Shown: positions 1 through 5,912 of the stretch, piece after piece
Layout: each line of letters opens with the position of its first letter
Position numbering within the stretch: position 1 is the first letter of the stretch
Assembly (NCBI GenBank): GCA_020722645.1
Contig: DYKL01000120.1
Location: 1 to 9,396 of the forward strand
Reading direction: 5' to 3'
Source: Acetofilamentum sp.
Lineage (GTDB): Bacteria; Bacteroidota; Bacteroidia; Bacteroidales; JAFGUD01
DNA length: 9,396 nt
The notes under the pieces: model-generated
Seen by the model: only the letters and a program-made list of their open reading frames with translations
Database searches by the model: none
What the model was told of the DNA's origin: nothing
Made by a program: the position numbers and the translations under genes

Positions 1-90
1 ACGGACTATATTTATATCAGCATCTTAATATTGCGGAATAGAGCGTTGAAAAATTTACGAATTATTGTATTTCATACATCATACATCTTC

Positions 91-2139
91 TTATTCATAT
101 CTTTTTTTATAAATTTCCTGCAACATAAACATTTCGTCGCGATAGATTTTAGCATTTGCATAATCGAGATTTTTTGCGGCTTTTTCCATTTCTTTTTTCG
201 CTTTCTCAATAGCTTTACTTATCTGAAATTGACTCATATATTCAAAAACTTTTTCAGCGGCAGTGGTCTCATCACTTGAAGTGTGGTCGTATTTTGAAGT
301 TTGCCCGTGCTTATCTCCGAAAATTTTATCTTTTGACCTGATAATCTGTTGCGGAGTGATGTTGTTCTTAATGTTGTATTCTATCTGTTTAGCTCTTCTG
401 CGGTTTGTTTCATCAATTGTTTTTTGCATAGAGTCCGTAATTTTATCGGCATACATAATAACTCTGCCATTGAGATTTCTTGCCGCCCTTCCTGAAGTTT
501 GCGTCAGTGAACGTTCAGAGCGTAAAAAACCTTCTTTATCGGCATCAAGAATTGCAACTAACGAAACTTCCGGTAAATCAAGACCTTCTCTTAATAAATT
601 AACACCAACAAGAACATCAATAATGCCTTCGTGAAGTTCTTCCATAATATCAACGCGTCTTAAAGCAGTAATATCAGAATGAATATATTGTGTTTTAATG
701 TTCATTTTCAAAAGAAAAGCAGTCAAATCTTCCGCCATTCTTTTAGTTAAAGTTGTAACAAGAATTCTTTGTTTGTTTATTGTAGCTTTTTGAATTTCAT
801 TGATTAAATCGTCAATTTGGTTTAAAGTAGGTCTTACTTCTATTGGCGGGTCTAACAAGCCCGTAGGACGCACAACCTGTTCAACAATAACACCGTCTGT
901 TTTTTGCAGTTCATAATTTCCAGGTGTGGCGCTCATATAAACAGCTAATTTTGACATTTTTTCAAATTCGTCAAATTTCAGCGGACGGTTGTCAATAGCG
1001 GCGGGCAAACGGAACCCGTATTCAACCAAAGTAGTTTTTCTTGAAAAATCACCACCGTGCATACCTCTTATTTGAGGCAAAGTAACATGACTTTCGTCTA
1101 TAATGGTTAAAAAATCTTCTGGAAAATAATCTAATAAGCAAAAAGGACGTGAACCGGGTGCCCTGCCGTCAAAATATCTTGAATAATTTTCAATTCCCGG
1201 ACAATATCCAAGTTCAAGCATCATTTCAATATCATAATTAACTCTGTCTTCTAATCTTTTTGCTTCAAGTTCTTTACCGTTTTCTATAAAAAATCTGACT
1301 CTTTTCTGCAAATCTTTTTTTATTTCTACAACAGCATTTTCGAGCTTTGAACGTGTTGTCATAAAAATATTCGCAGGATAAATTCTTACAGACTCATATT
1401 GTTGTAAAATTTTATTACTTATTGGGTCAAAAGAAAAAATTTCTTCAATTTCATCATCAAAAAAAACGATTTTATAGGCAGCATCGCCGTAAGATAAGTA
1501 AACATCAATACTATCGCCTCTGACTCTGAAATTTCCGTAGTTAAAATTCAAGTCATCACGTGAATACATTGAATCGACCAAATATTTTAAAAATTTCTGA
1601 CGATTAAAAAAATCGCCGACTTTTATTTCAATAATATTTTCGTGAAAATCCTGAGGATTGCCGATACCGTACAAACAAGAAACTGATGAAACAACAATAA
1701 CATCTTTTCTGTTTGACAATAAGGAAGTTGTGGCACTTAAGCGGAGTTTTTCAATTTCTTTGTTAATAGCCAAATCTTTTTCGATGTACTTGTCAATAGT
1801 CGGTAAATATGCTTCTGGCTGATAATAATCGTAATAAGAAACGAAATATTCGACGGCATTATAAGGGAAAAATGCTTTAAATTCGCCGTACAATTGAGCG
1901 GCAAGTGTTTTGTTATGGCTCAAAATCAGAGTAGGACGATTTATGTTTGCAATAACGTTTGCAATGGTGTATGTTTTGCCCGAACCGGTAACACCAAGTA
2001 AAACCTGATAAGGCTCGTTTTTAAGTATTCCGTTTGTAAGCTGTTCTATAGCTTCGGGCTGGTCACCGGCAGGTTTAAATTCCGAAACCATATAGAATTT
2101 ATCCTTTTTAAAGTCTTTGGGCAGATTTTTATTTTCCAT
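91..2139 (-). CDS. uvrB: UvrABC excinuclease subunit B
   Basis: UvrB is the central helicase-like subunit of nucleotide excision repair: it receives damaged DNA from UvrA, verifies the lesion and recruits UvrC for incision in the cytoplasm. The 682-residue product is close to the usual 660-680. Visible motifs are Walker A GVTGSGKT (residues 49-56), the aromatic beta-hairpin YFVSYYDYYQPEAYLP (98-113) that clamps one DNA strand, Walker B DESH (348-351), motif VI QTSGRAARN (547-555), and a C-terminal UVR domain (about 633-672) that binds UvrC. The conserved FKPAGDQPEA starts at residue 21, about ten residues later than in E. coli or Bacillus UvrB, so the N-terminus is slightly extended; the only other nearby ATG (Met17) would be too late. 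The start lies inside the end of the upstream methyltransferase gene (11-nt overlap), which suggests co-transcription and translational coupling. The stop is TAA at 91-93; no terminator is visible in bases 1-90. Confidence 0.98.
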   Translation of the reverse strand: MENKNLPKDFKKDKFYMVSEFKPAGDQPEAIEQLTNGILKNEPYQVLLGVTGSGKTYTIANVIANINRPTLILSHNKTLAAQLYGEFKAFFPYNAVEYFVSYYDYYQPEAYLPTIDKYIEKDLAINKEIEKLRLSATTSLLSNRKDVIVVSSVSCLYGIGNPQDFHENIIEIKVGDFFNRQKFLKYLVDSMYSRDDLNFNYGNFRVRGDSIDVYLSYGDAAYKIVFFDDEIEEIFSFDPISNKILQQYESVRIYPANIFMTTRSKLENAVVEIKKDLQKRVRFFIENGKELEAKRLEDRVNYDIEMMLELGYCPGIENYSRYFDGRAPGSRPFCLLDYFPEDFLTIIDESHVTLPQIRGMHGGDFSRKTTLVEYGFRLPAAIDNRPLKFDEFEKMSKLAVYMSATPGNYELQKTDGVIVEQVVRPTGLLDPPIEVRPTLNQIDDLINEIQKATINKQRILVTTLTKRMAEDLTAFLLKMNIKTQYIHSDITALRRVDIMEELHEGIIDVLVGVNLLREGLDLPEVSLVAILDADKEGFLRSERSLTQTSGRAARNLNGRVIMYADKITDSMQKTIDETNRRRAKQIEYNIKNNITPQQIIRSKDKIFGDKHGQTSKYDHTSSDETTAAEKVFEYMSQFQISKAIEKAKKEMEKAAKNLDYANAKIYRDEMFMLQEIYKKRYE

Positions 2140-2800
2140 CAGCTAATTTCTTTATAATTTTTTCAGAGCCTTTGATTGAATTTTTGAGCCATTGTAACAA
2201 AATTTCATTTTTTTCGGTTTCTGTTAATTGCCAGTTAATTTCGGAATTGCGAATTCTTTGTGTCAAATTATGAAGTATAACAGCCACAGAAACAGAAATA
2301 TTGAAACTTTCGGTGAACCCGTACATTTTAATTTTTACAAATTCATCGGCGTTATTCAGCACAACATCAGAAATACCGGGTAATTCAGAACCAAAAACTA
2401 ATGCAAATTTACCTTTTTCCGGTTGAAAATCATTCAATTCAACATCATTTTTATGCGGAGTTGTCGCAACAATTCTGTATCCCTGTTCTTTGAGATGTTT
2501 TATAGTATTCAAAGTGTTGTTTTGCTCATATTTATATTTGTACAAAGAAAGCCACTTTGACGAACCCAGAGCAACATCAGGATTAACCTCGTATTTATTT
2601 TTGTTCTCAATTATGTGAACATCTTGAACTCCGAGTAATTCGCAGGAACGCAGAACAGCGCTTGCATTGTGCGATTGATAAATATCTTCAAGCACAACAG
2701 TAAGGTACCTTGTTCTGTCTTGAATTATCTGCTGAAATTTTGAAAATCGTTCAACAGTAATAAAATTCTGTAATATTTCGATTTGTTCTTTTGTGTTCAT
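2129..2800 (-). CDS. trmH: TrmH-family (SPOUT) RNA 2'-O-methyltransferase
   Basis: This is an S-adenosylmethionine-dependent SpoU/TrmH-type enzyme, most likely tRNA (guanosine-18)-2'-O-methyltransferase. The 223 residues carry the three SPOUT motifs: motif 1 NASAVLRSCELLGVQDVHII (about 45-64, with the conserved Asn and Arg51), motif 2 LVFGSELPGIS (134-144, with Glu139), and motif 3 FTESFNISVSVAVILH (162-177, with Asn167), which form the trefoil-knot SAM site and dimer interface. The spacing and the lack of a large N-terminal L30e-like substrate-binding domain fit TrmH better than RlmB or TsnR, but the exact target nucleotide cannot be read from sequence, so the symbol is a best guess. It is the first gene of a unit with uvrB, whose ATG overlaps its last codons. 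No TAnnTTTG element is visible in the roughly 100 bases upstream, so its promoter may lie within or beyond the repeat-rich gap. No Shine-Dalgarno sequence is present, only an A-rich leader. Confidence 0.9.
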   Translation of the reverse strand: MNTKEQIEILQNFITVERFSKFQQIIQDRTRYLTVVLEDIYQSHNASAVLRSCELLGVQDVHIIENKNKYEVNPDVALGSSKWLSLYKYKYEQNNTLNTIKHLKEQGYRIVATTPHKNDVELNDFQPEKGKFALVFGSELPGISDVVLNNADEFVKIKMYGFTESFNISVSVAVILHNLTQRIRNSEINWQLTETEKNEILLQWLKNSIKGSEKIIKKLADGK

Positions 2801-2902
2801 ATTTTTTCAATCTCACTTTTTGGGATTTGTAATCAATAATTCCTGAAACCTCGCATTGACAATTTGTCGTTAGTCTTCTCATCCGCTTTGCGTCATTACC
2901 AT

Positions 2903-2974
2903 GCTTTGCTTCGTGCCTCGCAATGACGTTTTGCGAAGTAATCTTAAACCCGAACCGGTTTTAACGAGTCAGCT
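2903..2974 (-). repeat. Interspersed repeat copy 1 (GCGAGGCACGAAGC type)
   Basis: Read on the minus strand this contains CATTGCGAGGCACGAAGC preceded by a segment with the palindrome ACCGGT. The 22 bases at 2907-2928 are identical to 3287-3308, and the roughly 70-bp whole aligns with 3210-3283, including the CCCGAACCGGTT block near 2948-2960. From general knowledge, sequences of the form GTCATTGCGAGG..CGAAGCAATC are scattered between genes in many unrelated bacteria. A short opposite-oriented fragment, CGTCATT at 2891-2897, could pair with AATGACG at 2922-2928. Shorter, more decayed relatives occur at 2849-2860, about 2973-2994 and 3065-3079. Confidence 0.75.
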
Positions 2975-3111
2975 ACTTCGTGACTACCTATGACAACTTT
3001 TTTAAATAGTTGGTTATTAGTTAGTTGCATGTTTAAGTCATGAGCAGTTACAAATTTACACAAACTTCGTCGCAATGACATTGTTGAATTGTTGCATTCG
3101 TCATTAATATA

Positions 3112-3128
3112 TTGCCCCGCTGGGGCAA
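3112..3128. repeat. Short GC palindrome TTGCCCC-GCT-GGGGCAA
   Basis: A perfect 7-bp stem (3112-3118 with 3122-3128) with a 3-base loop GCT. A related but broken copy, CTCCGCTGGGGCA, lies at 3164-3176; one arm carries a T instead of C. On the minus strand the broken copy is followed by TTAATATTTGTAAGAAAAAA (3144-3163), a context I associate with interspersed repeats of Bacteroidetes genomes of the type CCCCAGCGGGG followed by AATATTTGTAG. No gene is attached to it and its function is unknown. Confidence 0.65.
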
Positions 3129-3162
3129 AAGGTTTTGGTTTATTTTTTCTTACAAATATTAA

Positions 3163-3176
3163 GCTCCGCTGGGGCA
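3163..3176. repeat. Degenerate second copy of the GCCCC/GGGGC palindrome
   Basis: GCTCCGCTGGGGCA repeats the centre and right arm of the palindrome at 3112-3128 about 50 bases away, with one arm mismatch that would leave a G-T pair or mismatch in the stem. Same orientation as the first copy. Confidence 0.55.
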
Positions 3177-3209
3177 TTTTTTTATAACTAAAATCAAAAT
3201 TCATTGCTT

Positions 3210-3283
3210 CATTTGCTTCGTACCTTGCTATGACGCTTTGCTACGCAATCTCGGACCCAAACCGGTTCTTCGTAGGGTCTGCT
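3210..3283 (-). repeat. Interspersed repeat copy 2
   Basis: A diverged copy of the element at 2903-2974. The core at 3214-3235 matches 2907-2928 at 19 of 22 positions. The following bases, with CCCAAACCGGTT at about 3255-3266, align with the first copy's CCCGAACCGGTT block at similar spacing. The order core, then ACCGGT block, is the same in both copies, so this is a repeated unit of about 70 bp and not only a shared short word. Confidence 0.7.
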
Positions 3284-3286
3284 TCT

Positions 3287-3325
3287 TGCTTCGTGCCTCG
3301 CAATGACGTTTGCCTCGCAGAGACG
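3287..3325 (-). repeat. Interspersed repeat copy 3 (truncated, with a partial duplicate)
   Basis: The 22 bases 3287-3308 are identical to 2907-2928, but the ACCGGT block is missing. A second partial core, GCCTCGCAGAGACG at 3312-3325, follows directly and differs from GCCTCGCAATGACG at two positions. The copy starts only four bases after copy 2 ends, so the units are nearly head-to-tail here. Confidence 0.7.
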
Positions 3326-3522
3326 AAAAGTTTGGAGAAAAATGCAAGCAGCAAAACTTGGAGTTATTGTAGCTTTTAATACATAGTTTTAATCGAAATC
3401 AACTTTTTTAATTATTTTAAATTACAATTATAAAACGTAATGTGTTTAAATATAACGTTTTATGTTTCGGACAATAGTAATTTGTAATCCGAAAACATTA
3501 CATATCAATTAGTTATTCGAAT

Positions 3523-3598
3523 TTAAAGTCAATATTTTACTGACAGGTGTAGATTTTTTCAGGACAGGCACCTGCCAGAGGCAAATTATTGACTTTAA
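3523..3598. repeat. 76-bp element bounded by 11-bp inverted repeats
   Basis: TTAAAGTCAAT (3523-3533) is the exact reverse complement of ATTGACTTTAA (3588-3598). Inside, GACAGGTG (3542-3549) can pair with CACCTGCC (3569-3576) with one mismatch, giving a nested, imperfect cruciform. The outer arms are AT-rich, the inner arms GC-rich. The structure resembles a small palindromic repeat or miniature element; there is no open frame inside and no obvious target-site duplication. Confidence 0.6.
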
Positions 3599-3723
3599 GA
3601 ACTTTATAAACTTGGCACATTATTAACACAATAGTTCGGCATATTTCATAGTAATTTGTTAATATTCAGCGAATTGTGTTTTATGCGAGTAATAAATTGG
3701 TAAATAATTGAAAATCAATAATT

Positions 3724-3752
3724 TGCTTCCTTCGTTATCACTCAGGATGACG
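3724..3752 (-). repeat. Fragment of a second dispersed repeat (GTCATCCTGAG..GAAGGAAGC)
   Basis: On the minus strand this reads CGTCATCCTGAGTGATAACG followed by AAGGAAGCA. It resembles the GTCATCCTGAGCGAA..GAAGGATC class of dispersed intergenic repeats, a sister form of the GTCATTGCGAGG class seen at 2903-3325. Only one copy is in this window, so identification rests on recognition alone. It lies 45 bases downstream of the stop of the beta-barrel gene. Confidence 0.5.
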
Positions 3753-3797
3753 CTAATTGAAAAATTAACGAATTATTGTTAACAGACACTAATTATT

Positions 3798-4433
3798 TTA
3801 AAATTTAAAACTTAAACCTGCAAGTGCCCAGTATGGCGAACCGACTGCTGTTTCTATTTTTAAACCAATATTATCAGTAAAAAATATATCGCCTCCCAAA
3901 TATACCTGATACGAAAAAAAAGATTTAAAAAATTTAATGTCGCTCGGAACAATTTCATTTACAATGTTATCAGAAACAAAAGAGGGTAAAATATGCGATA
4001 AATAATTATACAATTCATCGAATGTAACGTTTCCGAACCAGAAAGTCCGTCCAAATCTGCCACCGAGATATATATCAAAATTTTGTTGGTTTGCAAAATA
4101 GAAATTTCCGAAAATTGAAGCATTCAATCGGTTGATGTTCATTTTTAAAGCACTTGAATGACTATTAAGAGGCAACAAATCAAAATTAAAAAACTGATAA
4201 GAAACGCTGCCACCAAAACCAATTTTGTCTTCGAGCATATATGTATAAGAAATAACAGGAACAGGTGAAGCAAAAGCATCATTTACAAGACTTCCCTGCA
4301 CCCACATATTTGTGTTTAAACCTATAAAACTTGAACCTATGTTAATAGCAGGTCTGTGTTTTAAATCATTTGTTTGTGCATTAATTTTAACTATTGAAAA
4401 AATTAAAATAAACAATAAAATTATTTTTTTCAT
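3798..4433 (-). CDS. Small outer-membrane beta-barrel protein, function unknown
   Basis: A 211-residue protein with a clear signal peptide (MKKIILLFILIFSIVKINAQ, cleavage expected after Gln20 or Ala19) and no other hydrophobic helix. The mature part shows alternating polar/aromatic strands, for example VPVISYTYML (58-67), IGFGGSVSYQFF (71-82), NFDIYLGGRFGRTFWFG (118-134), FFSYQVYLGGDIFF (172-185) and WALAGLSFKF (202-211), and ends in the aromatic Phe typical of outer-membrane barrels recognised by the BAM complex. Size and pattern suggest a barrel of roughly eight to ten strands of the outer-membrane protein superfamily; no specific subfamily motif is recognised. It lies 27 bases downstream of the carboxypeptidase gene on the same strand, and a TATTTTTG element in that gap could transcribe it separately. 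Start chosen at the only ATG that gives a complete signal peptide; the leader is A-rich without Shine-Dalgarno. Confidence 0.8.
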   Translation of the reverse strand: MKKIILLFILIFSIVKINAQTNDLKHRPAINIGSSFIGLNTNMWVQGSLVNDAFASPVPVISYTYMLEDKIGFGGSVSYQFFNFDLLPLNSHSSALKMNINRLNASIFGNFYFANQQNFDIYLGGRFGRTFWFGNVTFDELYNYLSHILPSFVSDNIVNEIVPSDIKFFKSFFSYQVYLGGDIFFTDNIGLKIETAVGSPYWALAGLSFKF

Positions 4434-4452
4434 TTTATTTTTTTTAAAAATA

Positions 4453-4460
4453 CAAAAATA
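4453..4460 (-). promoter_or_regulatory. Putative -7 element TATTTTTG for the beta-barrel gene
   Basis: On the minus strand TATTTTTG matches the Bacteroidetes -7 consensus TAnnTTTG exactly and ends about 20 bases before the ATG at 4433. It directly abuts the TAG stop of the carboxypeptidase gene (4461-4463). No clear -33 TTTG is seen at the expected distance, which would lie inside the carboxypeptidase coding region. Confidence 0.45.
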
Positions 4461-5666
4461 CTAATCTGCAAGATAATTGCATAAAGAAATTGCCAATAGT
4501 TCGCCGACTTTTCTTAATTCTTTGATTGTCAAGTCGTTACCATTATGGTTTGTAGTCCAATCGCATTCAACAGTTGTTGAAAAATCAATAACTTTAATGT
4601 TGGGATAAATAAAACCACCGCTAAAAGCATCAGAGTAATTAGCTTGCATTTGCCCTTCAATTTCATCAAGTTCGTATCCGGCATTTTTTTCGAAAAAATT
4701 AAAATAATTTCTTAAATTTTTATATTCAGTTTGATCCTTGTCGTATTCACTAAACAGTCCAAAACGAGGCTGGGTAGTTCCGGGATAAGTTGAATGAAAA
4801 TCCAGAAATATTCTGTAGTTATATCTATTGTTTGTCTGAATAATCGAATCCTGAATAGCTTTAATTGCAATCCAGTGAGGGTTTTCACTCCAATCTCTGT
4901 TGAAATCAATGGGTTTTTGCATTCTTCCGCTTGCACCAATGAAAACATTGTCAACATCAGCCATTGGTACGATAAAAATAATGGTTTTTTCTCTTAGTTT
5001 AGAGGCATTTTTATCGTCAGAAATCAAAAAATTTATAAAACCTTCCAATGTATAATTAAGAGTTGTTTCAAAAGCGTGTAATCTTCCTGTTATCCAGACC
5101 ATATCAACCGGATTGTGTTTTTTATCGGAAATAGTAATCATCGGAATTTTTCTGCCGCCTTCGCTTATAGCAATAGTTGCTGTATCAACATAAGGATTAA
5201 AAGCAATGCTATCAACAAATTCAAGTATATCAGAGTAAGTGTATGGATAACCGGCAGCAAAATAAACTGTATCCTGTACAAACTTTTCGCTAACTTTTTT
5301 TGATTGATTTTCGTAAAACGTTGCATTTAGTCTGAGCCATTTTTTTTTATCATAACTATAAACAGGATTTTGCGGAGCGACAACAGAACCTGTATAAATA
5401 TAAGAAATTGTAAGAATTTTTGTTGTATCGTAACCGGTAATTCCAAAATAAAACCAACATCTGGTAGTATTTGTTTCGTTAATTAAAGAAGGTTTAATTG
5501 TAAGAATATTTAATGCTGAATCAACAGAAACAAGCTCAACATTCCCGTTTTCAAAATCAGAAAAAACAGAAATCTGAGAAATAACCTCATTTTTGAGAAA
5601 AAATGAAACTATAATAAAGAGAAATATTTTTGAGTTCATAAAGTTTGTAAAGTTCATAAAGTTCAT
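4461..5666 (-). CDS. Secreted M14 zinc carboxypeptidase, cytosolic-carboxypeptidase-like
   Basis: A 401-residue metallopeptidase with two parts. Residues about 32-160 look like the beta-sandwich that precedes the catalytic domain in cytosolic carboxypeptidases (FENGNVELVSVD, then WFYFGITGYDTTKILTISY, then PVYSYDKKKWLRL). Residues about 170-400 are the M14 fold: zinc ligands His197 and Glu200 in GRLHAFETT and His291 in LDFHSTYPG, the substrate-binding stretch VPMADVDNVFIGASGRM with DFNRDWS (254-260), and a probable catalytic Glu367 in TTVECDW. All key residues appear present. It should remove C-terminal residues from peptides; the specificity is unknown. A signal peptide (about residues 10-31, ending in VISQ) suggests export, unlike eukaryotic relatives. 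The start is uncertain: in-frame ATGs at 5666, 5657 and 5639 lie in a 9-bp tandem repeat, and Met10 (5639), MNSKIFLFIIVSFFL, gives the most typical signal peptide. The beta-barrel gene follows 27 bases later. Confidence 0.85.
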   Translation of the reverse strand: MNFMNFTNFMNSKIFLFIIVSFFLKNEVISQISVFSDFENGNVELVSVDSALNILTIKPSLINETNTTRCWFYFGITGYDTTKILTISYIYTGSVVAPQNPVYSYDKKKWLRLNATFYENQSKKVSEKFVQDTVYFAAGYPYTYSDILEFVDSIAFNPYVDTATIAISEGGRKIPMITISDKKHNPVDMVWITGRLHAFETTLNYTLEGFINFLISDDKNASKLREKTIIFIVPMADVDNVFIGASGRMQKPIDFNRDWSENPHWIAIKAIQDSIIQTNNRYNYRIFLDFHSTYPGTTQPRFGLFSEYDKDQTEYKNLRNYFNFFEKNAGYELDEIEGQMQANYSDAFSGGFIYPNIKVIDFSTTVECDWTTNHNGNDLTIKELRKVGELLAISLCNYLAD

Positions 5667-5678
5667 AAAGTTTGCTTG
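5634..5678. repeat. 9-bp tandem repeat over the carboxypeptidase start
   Basis: Four 9-bp units, GTTCATAAA (5634-5642), GTTTGTAAA (5643-5651), GTTCATAAA (5652-5660) and GTTCATAAA (5661-5669), are followed by a decayed fifth (GTTTGCTTG, 5670-5678). On the coding strand each intact unit supplies ATG AAC TTT, so the predicted N-terminus reads MNF MNF TNF MNS. Because the unit is three codons long, gain or loss of a unit would keep the frame but change the number of possible start codons. Confidence 0.85.
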
Positions 5679-5848
5679 GAAATTATTTAAAAGCTTGCCC
5701 TGAAATGGTCTAAAGATTATAAATCATTTGACTTATTGGTTTACAAAACGAATTTAATTAAATAAATAATGCAACTTTTGTGAAATTTTAAAAGTTCTTT
5801 ACATTTGACGCACAATTATTTATTTGGTCTTGTTTTAAAACCGTTGAA

Positions 5849-5872
5849 ATTTCAGGTGTGGATACCTGAAAT
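5849..5872. repeat. Hairpin ATTTCAGGT-GTGGAT-ACCTGAAAT
   Basis: A perfect 9-bp stem (5849-5857 with 5864-5872) and a 6-base loop. Its CAGGT/ACCTG core is shared with the hairpin at 9372-9395 and with the inner arms of the element at 3523-3598. It has no T-run on either side, so it is a poor terminator candidate. Confidence 0.7.
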
Positions 5873-5887
5873 ATCTGTAATACAAGC

Positions 5888-5912
5888 TTTTGTCGGTGCC
5901 CCACCGACAAAA
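5888..5912. repeat. Hairpin TTTTGTCGGTG-CCC-CACCGACAAAA
   Basis: A perfect 11-bp stem (5888-5898 with 5902-5912) around a 3-base loop. The GC-rich core GTCGGTG/CACCGAC is flanked by TTTT and AAAA; on the minus strand the same layout holds. It lies far from the end of any gene that would read through it, which argues against a terminator role and in favour of a dispersed palindromic repeat. Confidence 0.75.

Larger units (their letters stand above)
2801..3797. other. Gene-free, repeat-rich intergenic region
   Basis: About 1 kb without a credible gene. Its trmH-distal half is plain AT-rich DNA with short inverted repeats (for example 9 bp at 3430-3438 with 3455-3463, and 8 bp at 3625-3632 with 3673-3680). 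Between about 2849 and 3325 it holds several decayed copies of a GC-richer interspersed repeat and two short GCCCC/GGGGC palindromes. A bounded palindromic element lies at 3523-3598, and a further repeat fragment at 3724-3752. The only longer open frame (2944-3204, minus) is made of this repeat material and is not annotated as a gene. I see no tRNA, riboswitch or transposase remnant. Confidence 0.8.

Noticed and set aside
31..634. Plus-strand frames opposite the uvrB end
   Set aside because: They are antisense shadows of uvrB; no start context or protein family supports them.
2944..3204. Open frame of 86 codons on the minus strand
   Set aside because: It spans the interspersed repeats and GCCCC palindromes, has no family signature, and its composition follows the repeats; such frames are typical spurious calls over repeats.
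2849..3325. CRISPR array
   Set aside because: Copies are irregularly spaced, diverged and of unequal length, with no uniform spacers and no cas genes.
3430..3463. 9-bp inverted repeat ATAAAACGT/ACGTTTTAT
   Set aside because: The loop is 16 bases, the sequence very AT-rich and there is no T-run or neighbouring gene; chance is likely.
3754..3769. Hairpin downstream of the beta-barrel gene as a terminator
   Set aside because: The possible stem is about 7 bp, AT-rich and contains a G-T pair, with no convincing T-tract.
4712..5303. Frames on both strands within the carboxypeptidase gene
   Set aside because: They overlap a complete M14 coding region in other frames and show no recognisable motifs.
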